Source: Amoebidium appalachense
Lineage: Eukaryota > Ichthyosporea
Direction of reading: 5' to 3'
DNA: 64,000 bases
Assembly (NCBI GenBank): GCA_963693365.1
Contig: CAVNZM010000002.1
Location: forward strand, 3,658,001 to 3,722,000
Below, piece by piece: positions 27,960 through 40,454 of the stretch. Position numbers and translations under genes: made by a program. The first letter of the stretch is position 1. The number at the start of each line of letters is the position of its first letter. The notes under the pieces were generated by a model that ran no database searches, was not told the origin of the DNA, and saw only the letters and a program-made list of their open reading frames with translations.

Positions 27960-28356
27960 CCCTCCTCTCCCTCCCCCCCCCCCCCCCCCCCCTTCCACAC
28001 ACACACATACACAAACACATACCAGCCACATGGTCTTCGAACTCCTCCTCGGTCATTATGGGATTGCCTGCACGTGCCTCACCGGTCAGACAAAAAAAAC
28101 CATAACATTCCTTTCTCACTTTCTTCTTTCCCCTTAAACAACCACGTTGATCCTTTCTCTCGTGGGCCAGATAATCAACCACACTATCCTTCTTTCATGC
28201 ACGAGGCACCACACAATGTTTCAAATCTCCATGTTCTCCTCTTCAAAACAAAGGGGGGGGGAAAGGAGGAAAAGAAAGATGGGATGTGTGGGATGAATAG
28301 GTAACGGGTGGTGTGGAGGGGTAATATGTTGTTGTTGGTGGTGGTGTGGTGCGTGT

Positions 28357-28387
<31 letters not shown>

Positions 28388-29040
28388 GGGGGGGGGAAGA
28401 GAGGGGAAGGGGGGGGGGGGGGGGAGGGGGGGGGGGAGAGGGCGGAGAGGAGAAAGCGAATTCGTGCATTTCTTTCGATCCCCCCCCCCTCCCCCCCCCC
28501 CGGCGCCCCGTCAACACACCCACATGCACCTGACTCCCCCCCCTCCCCTCCCCCCCTCCCCTCCCCCCGCGCCAAAAAAAAAAAGAAAAAGAAACGAAAA
28601 GAAAAAGGGGGGGGGGGGGGGAAGAAGCCACAAAACAGGAGGGGGGGGGGGGGGGGGAGGGGGAGGAGGGGGAGGAAATAAAGGGAAAAGGGCGAAGGAG
28701 GTGGGAAATAGGAAAGCGAAGAAAATGAAACAAACCAGAGGAATGTAAGAAAAATAAGTGAGCCTCAGGGGAAAAGGAAAAGAAACGAAGAAGGAAAGGA
28801 GGGGGGGGGGGGGGGGGGGGGGAAACCAATAGAAGAAGGAAGAACAATAAGAAGAAAAAAGTTCGATGCACACTGAAGGCCACAAACCGACTTGTTCAAA
28901 CGAGAAATGATCCCCCCCCCCCCCCCCCCCCCCCGGGCTTTCCGATGAACCCTTCCTCTCCACCGCCGCCCTCCCCCTCCCCCTCCGTCCCCTCCCCCAC
29001 ACGTTCAATCTCCTCCACCTCTTCGCCCTTTCACTTCCGC

Positions 29041-29071
<31 letters not shown>

Positions 29072-29724
29072 AAGGCGTATTCATCATCTCTCACCACCCC
29101 TCAGTGGTCATCTTCCCCAGTGCTACATGCACCCACCACCACCAGATCTCACGACCATCACCACGTTCTACCGGATCTGTGCTGAGCCAATTTATGCTTA
29201 ACACATGCCAACCTTACTTTTACTTTATATTTATGTTTTCCCCATCGTCAACTGTGTGCCTTTCACCTGCGCCATGCATTCATCAGAGTGCAACCAATAC
29301 GAGGAAACCGGTGGGCTGGCTCCAGTCCCTCCACAGTGATTCGTAGCAAAACTCCTTCTTTAGCCCTTTTTCTGGTTCCCAATACGCATAAAGACTTCTC
29401 GAGTTAAGGCTCTCTAGATGCAACAGTCGCAAAAATAGACCACACAAGCCGCCTACACCCACCTCTCATGCGTGCCTTAATGTTGGCACGATGCCAGTCC
29501 AGTTTGAAGTGTTGCCTCTGTTTCACAAGCAGTCAGAATGTGGGCTTCATAGGGTGGCCCAGGGGATGATGGAAGGGGACGGGAAGAGGGAGGAGGGGAG
29601 CGGAGAGGGGGAGGGGGGAAGGGGCCATGGGGAATGGAGGGGCGGGCTCTTGTGTGTGTGCAAGTGGGTGTATGTGATAGTGGTGGTGGTGGTGGTGGTG
29701 GTGGTGGTGGTATGATGGAGGAAA

Positions 29725-29757
<33 letters not shown>

Positions 29758-30425
29758 GCGAATGGTACTTCCTTACGACTTTCTGTTGAGGAGTGGACAC
29801 TGTCAGTCTGAAGACCGGGAGTGGAGTCAGAGGAAAGAGTTGGGAAAGCATGGGGGGAATTGGAGGGAGGGGGTGAGGAGGGAGGGAGGGGGGCAGGGGG
29901 GGCAGGGGGAGGGGGGGGGAGGGGGGGAGATTCCAAAACCAACTGCACCATGCTCCTTTGTGTAGCTCACCATCATCAGAACAGCTTGGACACGGTGCCA
30001 ATATAACAAGTGGTTAGCTGTTCAAGGTAAGAGTAAAGTAAGGAACAGACCGAGTAACACCGGGTGAGGGGGGGGAGGGGGAAGGGGGGAGGAGGGGGGA
30101 GGAGGGGAGATCTCAGTGGAAATCTCACAACGCGCCCTGGAAATTACAGCCTGGAGTGAGGGCAAAAACACACCTGGTCTTCGAGGGTTGGAAAAGATGT
30201 ATTACAGGTTGAGCAACCAAAGCCCTCCTCCTGCCCCTTGTCCGTAACATGACTTCTTGAGGCTTCAGAAGAAAGGTTGGGGCTCCCTTCATCTAAGACT
30301 GACCCCTCACTCTCCAGCGTGGGAGATGTGTCCCCATCCTGCTGGAAAAGAGTGCACTTGTCCAGGAATGACTGGGGGTAGGTGAATATGGGGACGCTCT
30401 GACTGCTTGTGCGTACCACCACCAT
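16872..30425 (-). CDS. ANKZF1: ANKZF1/Vms1 homologue, peptidyl-tRNA hydrolase of ribosome quality control
   Basis: Seventeen exons in phase: 30425-30174, 29517-29463, 28067-28023, 27394-27204, 26455-26373, 25847-25661, 25219-25163, 24580-24502, 23836-23755, 22846-22737, 22413-22065, 21309-21164, 20431-20355, 19424-19272, 18787-18713, 18133-18013, 16969-16872. They give 719 residues; human ANKZF1 is about the same size. ANKZF1/Vms1 releases nascent chains from stalled 60S ribosomes by cleaving peptidyl-tRNA and binds Cdc48/p97. Seen in order: zinc finger Cys71/Cys74..His87/His93 ([17 protein letters not shown]); [10 protein letters not shown] and SSISGSDS linker; VLRF1 domain with [19 protein letters not shown] and the catalytic-loop Gln242 in [22 protein letters not shown]; ankyrin repeat [17 protein letters not shown] and [19 protein letters not shown]; long Lys/Glu coiled coil (about 572-688); C-terminal treble-clef CFNCG..TPFERL..KYCSMEC. 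The stop reads directly through the potential donor GGTATGTGA, giving the ending CLAGM. Exon 10 and the acceptor of exon 11 are the weakest calls (low conservation). The donor of exon 8 is an unusual GTTCCC. Confidence 0.92.
17640..17895. repeat. (CT)n block with two TTTCCCCCTGGG spacers
   Basis: A CT-dinucleotide tract of about 250 bp in ANKZF1's last intron. It is interrupted twice by nearly the same spacer (CACATTTCCCCCTGGG at about 17705 and 17818), so a longer unit of roughly 110 bp was itself duplicated. GT tracts flank it (17530-17608, 17896-17990). Confidence 0.9.
18917..19090 (-). repeat. SINE-like repeat copy with poly-C then poly-A tail
   Basis: Read on the minus strand, a body containing TTCTTCGTGTGTTCTGTG is followed by an 18-C run and about 30 A. 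It lies in an ANKZF1 intron in sense orientation. The body is degenerate compared with the 35-kb copies. Confidence 0.5.
19737..19874. repeat. (GAGT)n tetranucleotide microsatellite
   Basis: About 33 tandem GAGT/GTGA units, almost uninterrupted, inside the ANKZF1 intron upstream of exon 14 (read as ACTC on the transcribed strand). Confidence 0.97.
19960..20357. repeat. Minisatellite of ~20-25-bp units
   Basis: Imperfect tandem units around CCATATAAGGGCATACCAT fill the intron right up to the donor of exon 13. The donor motif GGTATGCCC is itself the reverse complement of the unit's GGGCATACC. At least 12 units are visible. Confidence 0.85.
23550..23705 (-). repeat. SINE-like repeat copy
   Basis: The minus strand has GATGGGTTCTGCTTG, TTCTCATCGTGTAGATG and the end GCATTC followed by C tracts. 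It corresponds point for point with the 35417 copy. Located in the ANKZF1 intron between exons 9 and 10, sense orientation. Confidence 0.75.
26612..26784 (-). repeat. SINE-like repeat copy with C then A tail
   Basis: On the minus strand it starts GATGATGGGCTCTG and ends GTGTATACTC followed by a C tract and AAAAAAAAGGAAAAG. Head-to-tail with the next copy at 26806, in an ANKZF1 intron, sense orientation. Confidence 0.65.
26806..27066 (-). repeat. Retroelement 3'-end copy, subfamily A, strongly 5'-truncated
   Basis: About 245 bp nearly identical to the 3' ends of the 1.2-kb copies at 33491 and 38803: TTTGAATGCGTCAAAAAG to GAGCAGGGTTGCTTATGCAG. It is preceded by the same G tract on the plus strand, but it stops at TATGCAG, where the longer copies continue. 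Confidence 0.9.
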
Positions 30426-31250
30426 GATGCAGAATATCCAAAAAAAAGAGCTTTACACAGCAGTCTAGAGTTTCCCGAACATGAGGTGGTAAATACGGCA
30501 AAAGTGTGAACGTGTGGTGGGTTGTGTGCGTGTGCAGTGCTATTGATGTATATGTAATTTCTGCCTACTTGCTCTTGCACTGTCCTGTTGTCATGACAGC
30601 ATCTACAAAATAACACACAGCACGTGTGGAAGCAACAATTCTATACTGTGCCCTACAACGATGATGCTTTTGCAAATTTGCAGTCCTTTTGTGCGGGGCT
30701 GGCACGGGGGCTGGCTGCACGGCCCTCTGAACACACACACTGCCGCCGGTACCGGTTAGGTCATATCACGTAATAGTCTGAGAGCGCTACCATCTGTTCT
30801 GTCGGCTCATCAGAAAGCTGGAATTATGCCATCTAAAAATGACGTAATACTCACCACAGATGAAGACTACGAATACATTTGTGCATTGTGTCCTTGTGCA
30901 GACCGACTGTGTGTGAGAGAGAGTGTGTGTGTGTGTAGTGTTGTGTGTGTGGTGTTCTGTGTGTAAGTGTGGTATGCTTGTGTGCTTTTTTCTTTTTTCT
31001 TCACTTTTCTATTTTTTTTTTTATTTTTTTTTTTGGGGGGAGGGGGGGGGGGGGGGGGGGGGGAAAGAAACTTCGGAAGGTACGAAGAACAGAAAACACA
31101 GTGTAATAAAAACGGATATGGAAGACTTATTGCAGTACCAATACATGGTGGTGGTGTAGTTGGCGGGGGCATGCCAAAAACGAAAGAAAATACGTGCGGG
31201 GGGGGGGAGGGGGGATGTTATATACGGAGGGGGGGGGGGGGGGGGGGGGG

Positions 31251-31282
<32 letters not shown>

Positions 31283-31758
31283 ATGTGAGATATTAGCACA
31301 GGTTCTGTCACATAGTGTCACAGGATCCATGATATGTTTGCTGTGATATTATACCACCTGGGCATATGCATGGGTCCTTGTGCAGGCCGTCATCATCACA
31401 TATGCAACTATTGGCCTGGGGCACATACAATACAAAATAAAGATTCGGAATATACATAACATACTTCATTCAGATGCAAGAAAAAGAGCAAAATGGATAT
31501 CTACGCTGTGGGCCTAACAACGACTGCCATTAGATAACCAAGCTAATAGTAAATCAAAGAGAAGCTGAGCTACAAGATATAAGACCCGTATCTTCATTCT
31601 ATTTTACCCTACGTTTACACCTTCACGCTGTCTTGTATGTAGGTTATTTCTACCATCCCCTACCCTTACCAACACCCCGGAGCACGCCAATCCATGCCGC
31701 ATGCCCTACAACAAAGCCCAATTTTCAATTTTTTCATCCTACTTATCTCGCAACTATC
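30426..31758. other. Spacer between ANKZF1 and CPT1
   Basis: The ANKZF1 5' flank and CPT1 3' flank, 1.3 kb. It includes a SINE-like minus-strand copy (31017-31150) with body, C tract and A-rich tail, a G tract plus (GA)n at 31230-31278, and unique AT-rich sequence. No exon recognised. Confidence 0.6.
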
Positions 31759-32425
31759 TCAATTGGCAGGAGCGTCAGCCTGCTTCTTCTTAGCGCTCTT
31801 GCACGCCTCCAGCATACCCCGAATTTCCCTCAGAGCCCAGCGGATATCATCAGCAAACTTATCCGAGTCAGTGGTGGGGCATGTCTTCTTCGAAGACACA
31901 TGGAAGAAGAGAATGTCCTCCCCTGCTACCATGTACGACACACCGTATCCGTCGTCTGCAACGGGGCCAAACCCGCCACCGCAGCACACCATGTTGGCGT
32001 CCTTGCCTGAGGGGTCCCAGAGGGTCGTCTGTTGCTGCGGCTGTGGGGGTAAATGCATGTGTGTAAGTAAGTGAACTCAGTGATAACATACCATATATTG
32101 TCTTCTTTTCGTTTGGGGGGGAAAAGGGGGGCAAGAGGCGGGGGGGGGGGGGGTGGGGGGGGATTAGTCATCTCCCATCATCTGTTTCACGGCGTATGAC
32201 GTCCATACCCATATCAATGTAAGAGTATATGATTGGCTCGGCCCATAAATGGTTCGGGTCCCTTGTACGTAAAGTGTGATTGCCCTATAGAAATATCGAC
32301 ACGGACGTTAACTCACGACAAGCAACGTAATGCAAAATGAACTATAACAAAGCGAAACCACACAGAAGCGTGTATGTGCACGTGTGTGTGTGCGCGACAC
32401 TGTGTGTGTGTGTGTGTGTGTGGGT

Positions 32426-32465
<40 letters not shown>

Positions 32466-33304
32466 AAGAAAATTACCTGCTGGCTGGTAGAGAGGCGCCA
32501 GGGCTCCTTGAGTGCGTGCTTGAGGAACTCAGAGTCCACGCCAAGACCCTGGCTGACCACATACAGCGCAAACAGGTGTCTGTCTACACCAAGACCAGAC
32601 ATGGCATCACGATACCTGCAAGTGGGTGGGTGGAGGGGGGTGGGGTCAGTTTGGACAGGCGGTTTTTGGTGTTTTTGTTCAACGGTTGGTTTTTGCTTTT
32701 CTTTTGCCTTTTCTTAATTTCTTAGTGTGTGTTTTTGTTTTTTTTCTTTCCCGAGATTTTGTTGTGCTTTCGTTTGACATTTCTTTATGTGTTTAGTTGG
32801 TGTTTTTTTGTGCTTAGTGGGTGTGTACTGTGCATAAGTGTGGGTGGATCATCCCCCCCCCCCCCCCCCCCCCCCCCCCCCGCGCGGGAAAAAGGCAACC
32901 TTGAAAGAGAAACACAAAACCGAAAACAAAACCATTGCACATGTGGTGCTTAGTCCAAACCCACACACATTCATGCATGTACATTCATTTACCTGTCCTG
33001 GTGTGCGCCGCATGCCTTTTGGAACAGCTTCATCCTCTCCTCCGGTGCAACACTCTCGTCAAACATCGACAGGACCCATTTCTTGCTGTCCATCGTGGCC
33101 GAACGCACCGTCTCCGTTCTACCGTGCAGGTAGAGACGTGTCATGGATGACTCGTATGTCAGAGGGGTCACCTTGTTCTGTTTGTAATAGGCCAGTTGAA
33201 GCGCTTGTTGGATGAATCCGTCTGGGGATACACGGCATTGCTTCATCAGCCCCTTGCCGAATTCGTCAAAGCACATGACACGCAGGTGCAGCTCCTGTGT
33301 TTGT

Positions 33305-33354
<50 letters not shown>

Positions 33355-34397
33355 GGGAGGGTCGTTAGGCGGATTGGATGGGAATTGGGTATGTGTGTGC
33401 GTGTTTTTATGTGACCATGCATGTTCCGTGCCCTAATCATTTTCTGTCACGCTAAAGTGGGGAAGGGGGGGGAAGGGGGGGGGGGGGGGGAGTTTGAATG
33501 CGTCAAAAAGTACGAAGTACACAAGAACAAACGGATAACACGATGCAGAATGCAAGCCATACATAAAGAGTATGCATAATAAGCAGAGCCCATCCTCAGG
33601 GGGGCCCCACGTCATCCACAGTACCCGAGTTTCGACCTATTCACCTCGTTAACGAAACCCAACTCAGATACTGTTTCACTTGAACATGGGTAGGTCACCC
33701 GTCTTGATCAGAGACGAGCAGGGTTGCTTATGCAGGCAAGGGCAGTGGGAAAGGCCGGGGGTTAAAGTTGCAGCAGTAAGCAGAAGCAAGAAAAATATAG
33801 ATAGGAACTCAGGAGACGGGGCTTCTAGGAAGCTCCCCCGTCGATACCTAAGTCGATACTTCCCTGGCTAACATACTACACCAGCTGAAAAGAATTAAGT
33901 CCCGAAGGCCGCAGAATTCGCAATCAGAGGGGAAAATATGAGATTTGACCCACGCCGCAGGGTAGTAACACGCTTACTAGGGCGGAACTTTATCGTCTTC
34001 GAACGGAAAGCTATGCCCCCGGATGTCAGCCGGAAATATGGTATCACCCATTGCTTTGGGCTTGAAAAAAGCCAAACCGATAGTCCGAGTTATGTTACGC
34101 CGGCGGGTAACATGCCGCATGGGTTCCAAAGGAGCTGTCGCCAACAGAGCGGTGTGTGCATGCGTGCTCGTAACGCAATGTGTGAAGTGTGTCTATAGCT
34201 ATGAAAGGGGGTATGCAGAAGTGGACAGATGAAGTGTGTGGAGAGAAAAACAGTAAGAAGAAAAGTAGACACCGGTATGTGCAACCCCGCACAACATACA
34301 CACACACACACACACACACATAAATAAGCGAAGATTACAGGTAATCAACCAGAACAACAAATGACAAGCAAAACAACAGGCGCCAAAAAAAAAAAAA

Positions 34398-34477
<80 letters not shown>

Positions 34478-34480
34478 GGG

Positions 34481-34520
<40 letters not shown>

Positions 34521-37500
34521 GGGAGAGAGAGAGAGAGAAAGAGAGAGAGAGAAGGGGGGGGGGGGGGGGGGGGGGAGGGGGGGGGGGGTGGGGAGGGGGA
34601 GGCGAGGGGGATGGTGGTCTTAGGGATGCTGCAGAATCGTCAGATATTAGACAAATCGTACCAATACGATCATTCTCTCATAGGGGGGGGCTGGCTGGCT
34701 GGGAGTGTGATGTGTGGTATATGGAAAAGCAAAAAGCTCAGTCATACGGCACGGCAAAACCTGTACCAACAAAGCCCCAGCCTGCCGACTATGCACTTAC
34801 TTTTTCCCGTTCTTCCGTTCCCTCGCCCCCTCCCTCTCCCACCCACCACCACCCACCCACCCACCCACACAGGTACACACACACACAAATCCATTTAATC
34901 ACATGTGCAGTGAGGGAATGAACACCCACATTGATCAGTGACTCGGCAGCAACCACAGCCTCCTGAATAACATTCTTTGCAGCATCCGAGTTCAGACTCC
35001 ACTGCAGGGGGGTGGGTGCAGGCATGGGGTGCATGGTTGCACCGGGGGGCACGATGCACCTCCCCTTTGCGTTGTATGATCCCTCCACGGCTTCACCAAT
35101 CAGAACGTACTCCCACATCTGACCGATTACGGGGGCGTCGGCCCAGGCGTGCTCGCAGTTCAGGCCCGTCTATTTGGGAAGGCAGGGGGGGGGGGGGGGG
35201 GGGATGAATAAGATTGGCAGTGCAAGTTCGTTTATTTAGTGGAGCTGGGGAGGGGGGGGGGGGTAGACACTAGCGCATGGGTGTATGGGCGAGGGGGGAG
35301 AGGGCAGTTGGGGTGCCTGTTGCCTGTTCGAGTCCGTGTGTTCGGGTGAAGAATGATGGTGGGGGTGGTGGTGGTTGGGGGGGGGGGGGGGAAGGGGGGG
35401 GGGGGGGGGGGGGGGGTTTTGAATGCGGAACACAGTACGAAGTACGCATACACGATGAGAAGCATGGTGCAGGACACATGCAAAGGCAAACATTCAAGTA
35501 TGCAGCATCAGCCATGCGCACAGTATGCGTCATAAGCAGAGCCCATCCTCAGGGAGGGCCCAAGTCATCAATTGCGTCTGAGTTTCGACCCCTTAGCCCG
35601 CGTATATACGACGCTCCAACTCAGACAGCAGCATCAACTGAACTTGGGTGGGTCAACCCGTCTTGATCAAAGACGAGCAGGGTTGCTTATGCAAGCAAGG
35701 TGAGCAAAACGGTGAAGATGTATGTGCAAACTAATGCAGTGCAGCGACAAACGCGTATGTGCTTACAGATGCACGACACAGAGCAACCATGCCCGGTTGC
35801 ATGGAAGTAAAGATGTCTCCACACAGTGGTCTGTCCTGAAAGGACACCTCTGAAAGAAGACAGGGGGGGTTTTGAATGCGGAACACAGTACGAAGTACGC
35901 ATACACGATGAGAAGCATGGTGCAGGACACATGCAAAGGCAAACATTCAAGTATGCAGCATCAGCCATGCGCACAGTATGCGTCATAAGCAGAGCCCATC
36001 CTCAGGGAGGGCCCAAGTCATCAATTGCGTCTGAGTTTCGACCCCTTAGCCCGCGTATATACGACGCTCCAACTCAGACAGCAGCATCAACTGAACTTGG
36101 GTGGGTCAACCCGTCTTGATCAAAGACGAGCAGGGTTGCTTATGCAAGCAAGGTGAGCAAAACGGTGAAGATGTATGTGCAAACTAATGCAGTGCAGCGA
36201 CAAGGGGGGGGGGGCCTAATTCTATTTTCCCTCCCACCATCTGACTCCCTGTGGAAAACACACACACACACCTGCCTACAACGGCATTGTCATTTTCCAG
36301 TTCCCATTTCGCAGCACCCCCCGCTCCCCCCCCCCCTCCCCCCTTAGAATAGCCTCTCCCCCTCTCCCCTCCCCCCCCCATCCCCCTCACTCACACACAC
36401 CCTCGCCGTTCCCATCCCTTCAATTCCTTTTCCCTAGGCCTTTCCAAAGAGAGAAAGGAAAAATGCAGCAACACACACGTACACGCACACGCACACCGTA
36501 CCTTGCCGTTTGCGTAGACAATGATGTTGATAGACTTGTCAAACCAGCGATCGTAACCCTTTCCGTGGATCGACGCATACCCCTGGGCTGTGGCATCCTC
36601 CGGCTTGGAATCGTCAAAGATCAGAACACAGATGGCCTTTTCAATCATCTGCGGAATGGAGGAAATGATGGTTTTATGCACGGTCCTTCCAGTTTTATTT
36701 GTGATGTAAGTCGATTGATATGGTGGTTTCAAGTGCAATATTGTCAACAGGAGGAAGCGGGAGGTAAAAGGGGGGAAGATAAGCTTCTCACAACGTGACC
36801 GGGATTGCTTGGTGAGCACGGTTTGGGGGGGGGGGGGGGGGGGGGGGGGAATGGGGAGCATAATAGACGTACATCGAGGGAGTATTTGTTGATGCCGTGG
36901 CTGAACAGCTGTCTGCGTGCCTCATACCACTTGGTCCGGTCTCCTGCCGTCAGCGCAGCAATGTGGGCCTCGGTCGCCGTGGGTGTCATGGTTTTGCTCT
37001 CCTCAATGATCCGCTCAAACTGACTGTATACGTGGGGGAAGGGGGGGGGGGTTGGGGGGTGGGGGGTGGGGGGTGGGAGGGTACGTGTGTGCTACAGAGT
37101 ACGGAGGGGAAGGGCAGGGTTGTGGGGGGGGGGGGGGGGGGGGGGGGGGGGGAGGGGGAAGGGGTGGGGGGAGGGTTGGAGAACGGTGGAGCGTGAATAG
37201 AGGAGGAGAGATCGGAGAAAGAGTGGGAGGTGGGGGGGGGGGGGGGGGGGGGGGGGGGCTGACGGTGTGGTATGCGGTAGGAAGGGCCTGTGCAGTGTGC
37301 AATAAAGAACATAAAAGAGTAAAAGGAACGGCACATAAACATCGAATGTATTCAACGCGAGCATGAAAGACACAGCGGAGAATGGCAAACAGAAGGGGGG
37401 GGGGGGGGGGGAAGGGGGGGGGGGGGGGGGCATGTAATGGTGGTGAAAGTGGTGGATGTGATAGGAGGGAGGGGAGGGGAGGAGGGGGGGGGGGGGAGGG

Positions 37501-39604
37501 TATGGGAAGCGGGAAATCGTGTGGGAAAATAAAATGTAGGGAACGGGACGCAGGGGCCCCGGTGGGGGGGGGGGGAGGGGGGAGGGGAGGAAAGGGGTGG
37601 AGGGGGGAGGGGGGGGGGGAGGTGGAGGTGGAGTAGAGCAGAATATGTTTTTGCGTGTGTGCATGTGTGCGTGTTCTCGGTTGTATGTGTGTGTGGGGAT
37701 GTCTGTACGCGCATGCCTGCAAGCATGTGTGCATTCGCCTGTTTGTGTTGTGTGTACATGTCTATGTATCCATTTGAGTACATGTGTGTGCACGGCGTGT
37801 ATTGGTCTTGCATATGTGGATTGTGTGTGCCTGTCTCTGTGGGTGTGCATGTGCTTACGTGGAGTGCATGCATGGGTGCATGGACGGGTTGGTGCGCACA
37901 TGTGGCTAATGGTGAATGTGTGTGTGTTTGTATGTGCGTGTTGTAGATTGTTTCCAGGGCTTGCGTCCTTTAGAGAAAAGGAGCTAGGTTGCGGAATCTC
38001 GGGCGGGGGCGGGGAGGAAGGGGGGGGGAGGGGGGGGGGGGATGGCGCCACACAGTGGCAGGATATGAAACGATGAAAAGGGGGTTGATGGGGGGGGGGG
38101 GGGGAAAGGGGTTGCCAGGATCGAGGCAATGAGAGGGAAGGAAAAAAGAGAATGATGAGGAAGGGGAGAAGGAAGGTCGGGCAGGGAAGGTGGTGTTGAT
38201 GGTGGTGGTGGTGGTGGGGGGGGGGGGGGGGGGGGGGGGGAGGGGGGGGCAGGAGGCAATCAGGGCAAGGGAGAGGGAACAGGAAGAGAAGGGAAAGGAG
38301 AGCGACAAAAGTGGGGAGGGCGGAAGGGGGGGGAGGAGGGGGAGGAGGTAGAAGCAAGAAAACTGTGTGCACACGTACAGTTCGAGTTCAGCCACGTTCA
38401 GCAGGTCGCCGTTTCTGTGGTAGAGGTCCATGCTGAAGTAGACGCCGTTGGAGAGAACAACAATGTGCCGTGACTCGTCGGGAGACAGGTGCACTGTGAA
38501 TATCGCAACGTTTAGCAGTTAGTGAATGTGTACTGGAAGGGCGCAAGAGCGGCAGCGAGGTGAAAGGGGGGGGGGGGGGGGGGGGGGGGGATGCAATATA
38601 TGCACGATGTGCCGTGACACACCGGGAGGAGGGTGCACTGTGCAATGTTTAGCAGTTACAAAGGCGCTTGAAGAGAGAGTGGGTGGAGGTCAAAGGAGCT
38701 GAAGGGTAGGAGACGGGATGCTATGAAGGGGGTCATGCAGAGAGGAGCTGGGGAGGCAGTGAACCTTTTGGGGGGGGGGGGAGGGGGGGAGGGGGGGGGG
38801 GGTTTTGAATGCGTCAAAAAGTACGAAGTACACAAGAACAAACGGATAACACGATGCAGAATGCAAGCCATACATAAAGAGTATGCATAATAAGCAGAGC
38901 CCATCCTCAGGGGGGGCCCACGTCATCCACAGTACCCGAGTTTCGACCTATTCCCCTCGTTAACGAAACCCAACTCAGATACTGTTTCACTTGAACATGA
39001 GTAGGTCACCCGTCTTGATCAGAGACGAGCAGGGTTGCTTATGCAGGCAAGGGCAGTGGGAAAGGCCGGGGGTTAAAGTTGCAGCAGTAAGCAGAAGCAA
39101 GAAAAATATAGATAGGAACTCAGGAGACGGGGCTTCTAGGAAGCTCCCCCGTCGATACCTAAGTCGATACTTCCCTGGCTAACATACTACACCAGCTGAA
39201 AAGAATTAAGTCCCGAAGGCCACAGAATTCGTAATCAGAGGGGAAAATATGAGATTTGACCCACGCCGCAGGGTAGTAACACGCTTACTAGGGCGGAACT
39301 TTATCGTCTTCGAACGGAAAGCTATGCCCCCGGATGTCAGCCGGAAATATGGTATCACCCATTGCTTTGGGCTTGAAAAAAGCCAAACCGATAGTCCGAG
39401 TTATGTTACGCCGGCGGGTAACATGCCGCATGGGTTCCAAGGGAGCTGTCGCCAACAGAGCGGTGTGTGCATGCGTGCGCGTAACGCAATGTGTGAAGTG
39501 TGTCTATAGCTATGAAAGGGGGTATGCAGAAGTGGACAGATGAAGTGTGTGGAGAGAAAAACAGTAAGAAGAAAAGTAGACACCGGTATGTGCAACCCCG
39601 CACA

Positions 39605-39639
<35 letters not shown>

Positions 39640-39700
39640 AATAAGCGAAGATTACAGGTAATCAACCAGAACAACAAATGACAAGCAAAACAACAGGCGC

Positions 39701-39737
<37 letters not shown>

Positions 39738-39750
39738 AGGAAAAAGAAAA

Positions 39751-39849
<99 letters not shown>

Positions 39850-40352
39850 GGAGAGAGGGAGAGAGAGAGAGAGAGAAGGTGGGGGGGGGGGGGGGGAGGG
39901 GGAGGGGAGGGGGAGGGGGGTCTTAGGGATGCTGCAGAATCGTCAGATATTAGACAAATCGTACCAATACGATCATTCTCTCATATATGTGAGAAGATTG
40001 TGACTAACGATGTGCAGATCTGGTTAAGACCTGTTGGGTGTGCAGAGAAAATGGGAGGGGAAGGAGGAGGGAAAGGGGGAGGGGGGGGGGGAAGTAAGAG
40101 AGGGGAGGGAATGTTAGAGTGTCAGTAGTCTCAGGGGACCCTGCAGAGTCGTTAGATGTCAGACAAAAACGCACCAACGACCAAGTTCTCCGAGGGGAGA
40201 AATGCGTAAAACGTTCTGCAGAGTGGGTTAGAGACCTGCTGATGAGAAGAGTGTATACAGGGTTTGGCCAGGGGGGGGGGGGGGGGGGGGGGGAAGGGGG
40301 GAAAAAGAAGGTAGGAGGGGAAGGGGGGGGGGGGGGGGGAGGAGAAGGGGGA

Positions 40353-40384
<32 letters not shown>

Positions 40385-40413
40385 GAGGGAAGGGAGGGGA
40401 GGGAGGGAGGGGG

Positions 40414-40454
<41 letters not shown>

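Noticed and set aside
28936-29040. Acidic frame ([18 protein letters not shown]) on the minus strand as a possible ANKZF1 exon
   Set aside because: Exons 2 and 3 join in phase without it and match the known protein directly. The acidic content comes from GA/GG-rich sequence. An optional exon cannot be excluded.
26806-39986. Hammerhead ribozyme inside the repeat family, as found in many Penelope-like elements
   Set aside because: A GTCGAAAC-like box is present, but the CTGATGA box with a fitting stem could not be found on either strand.
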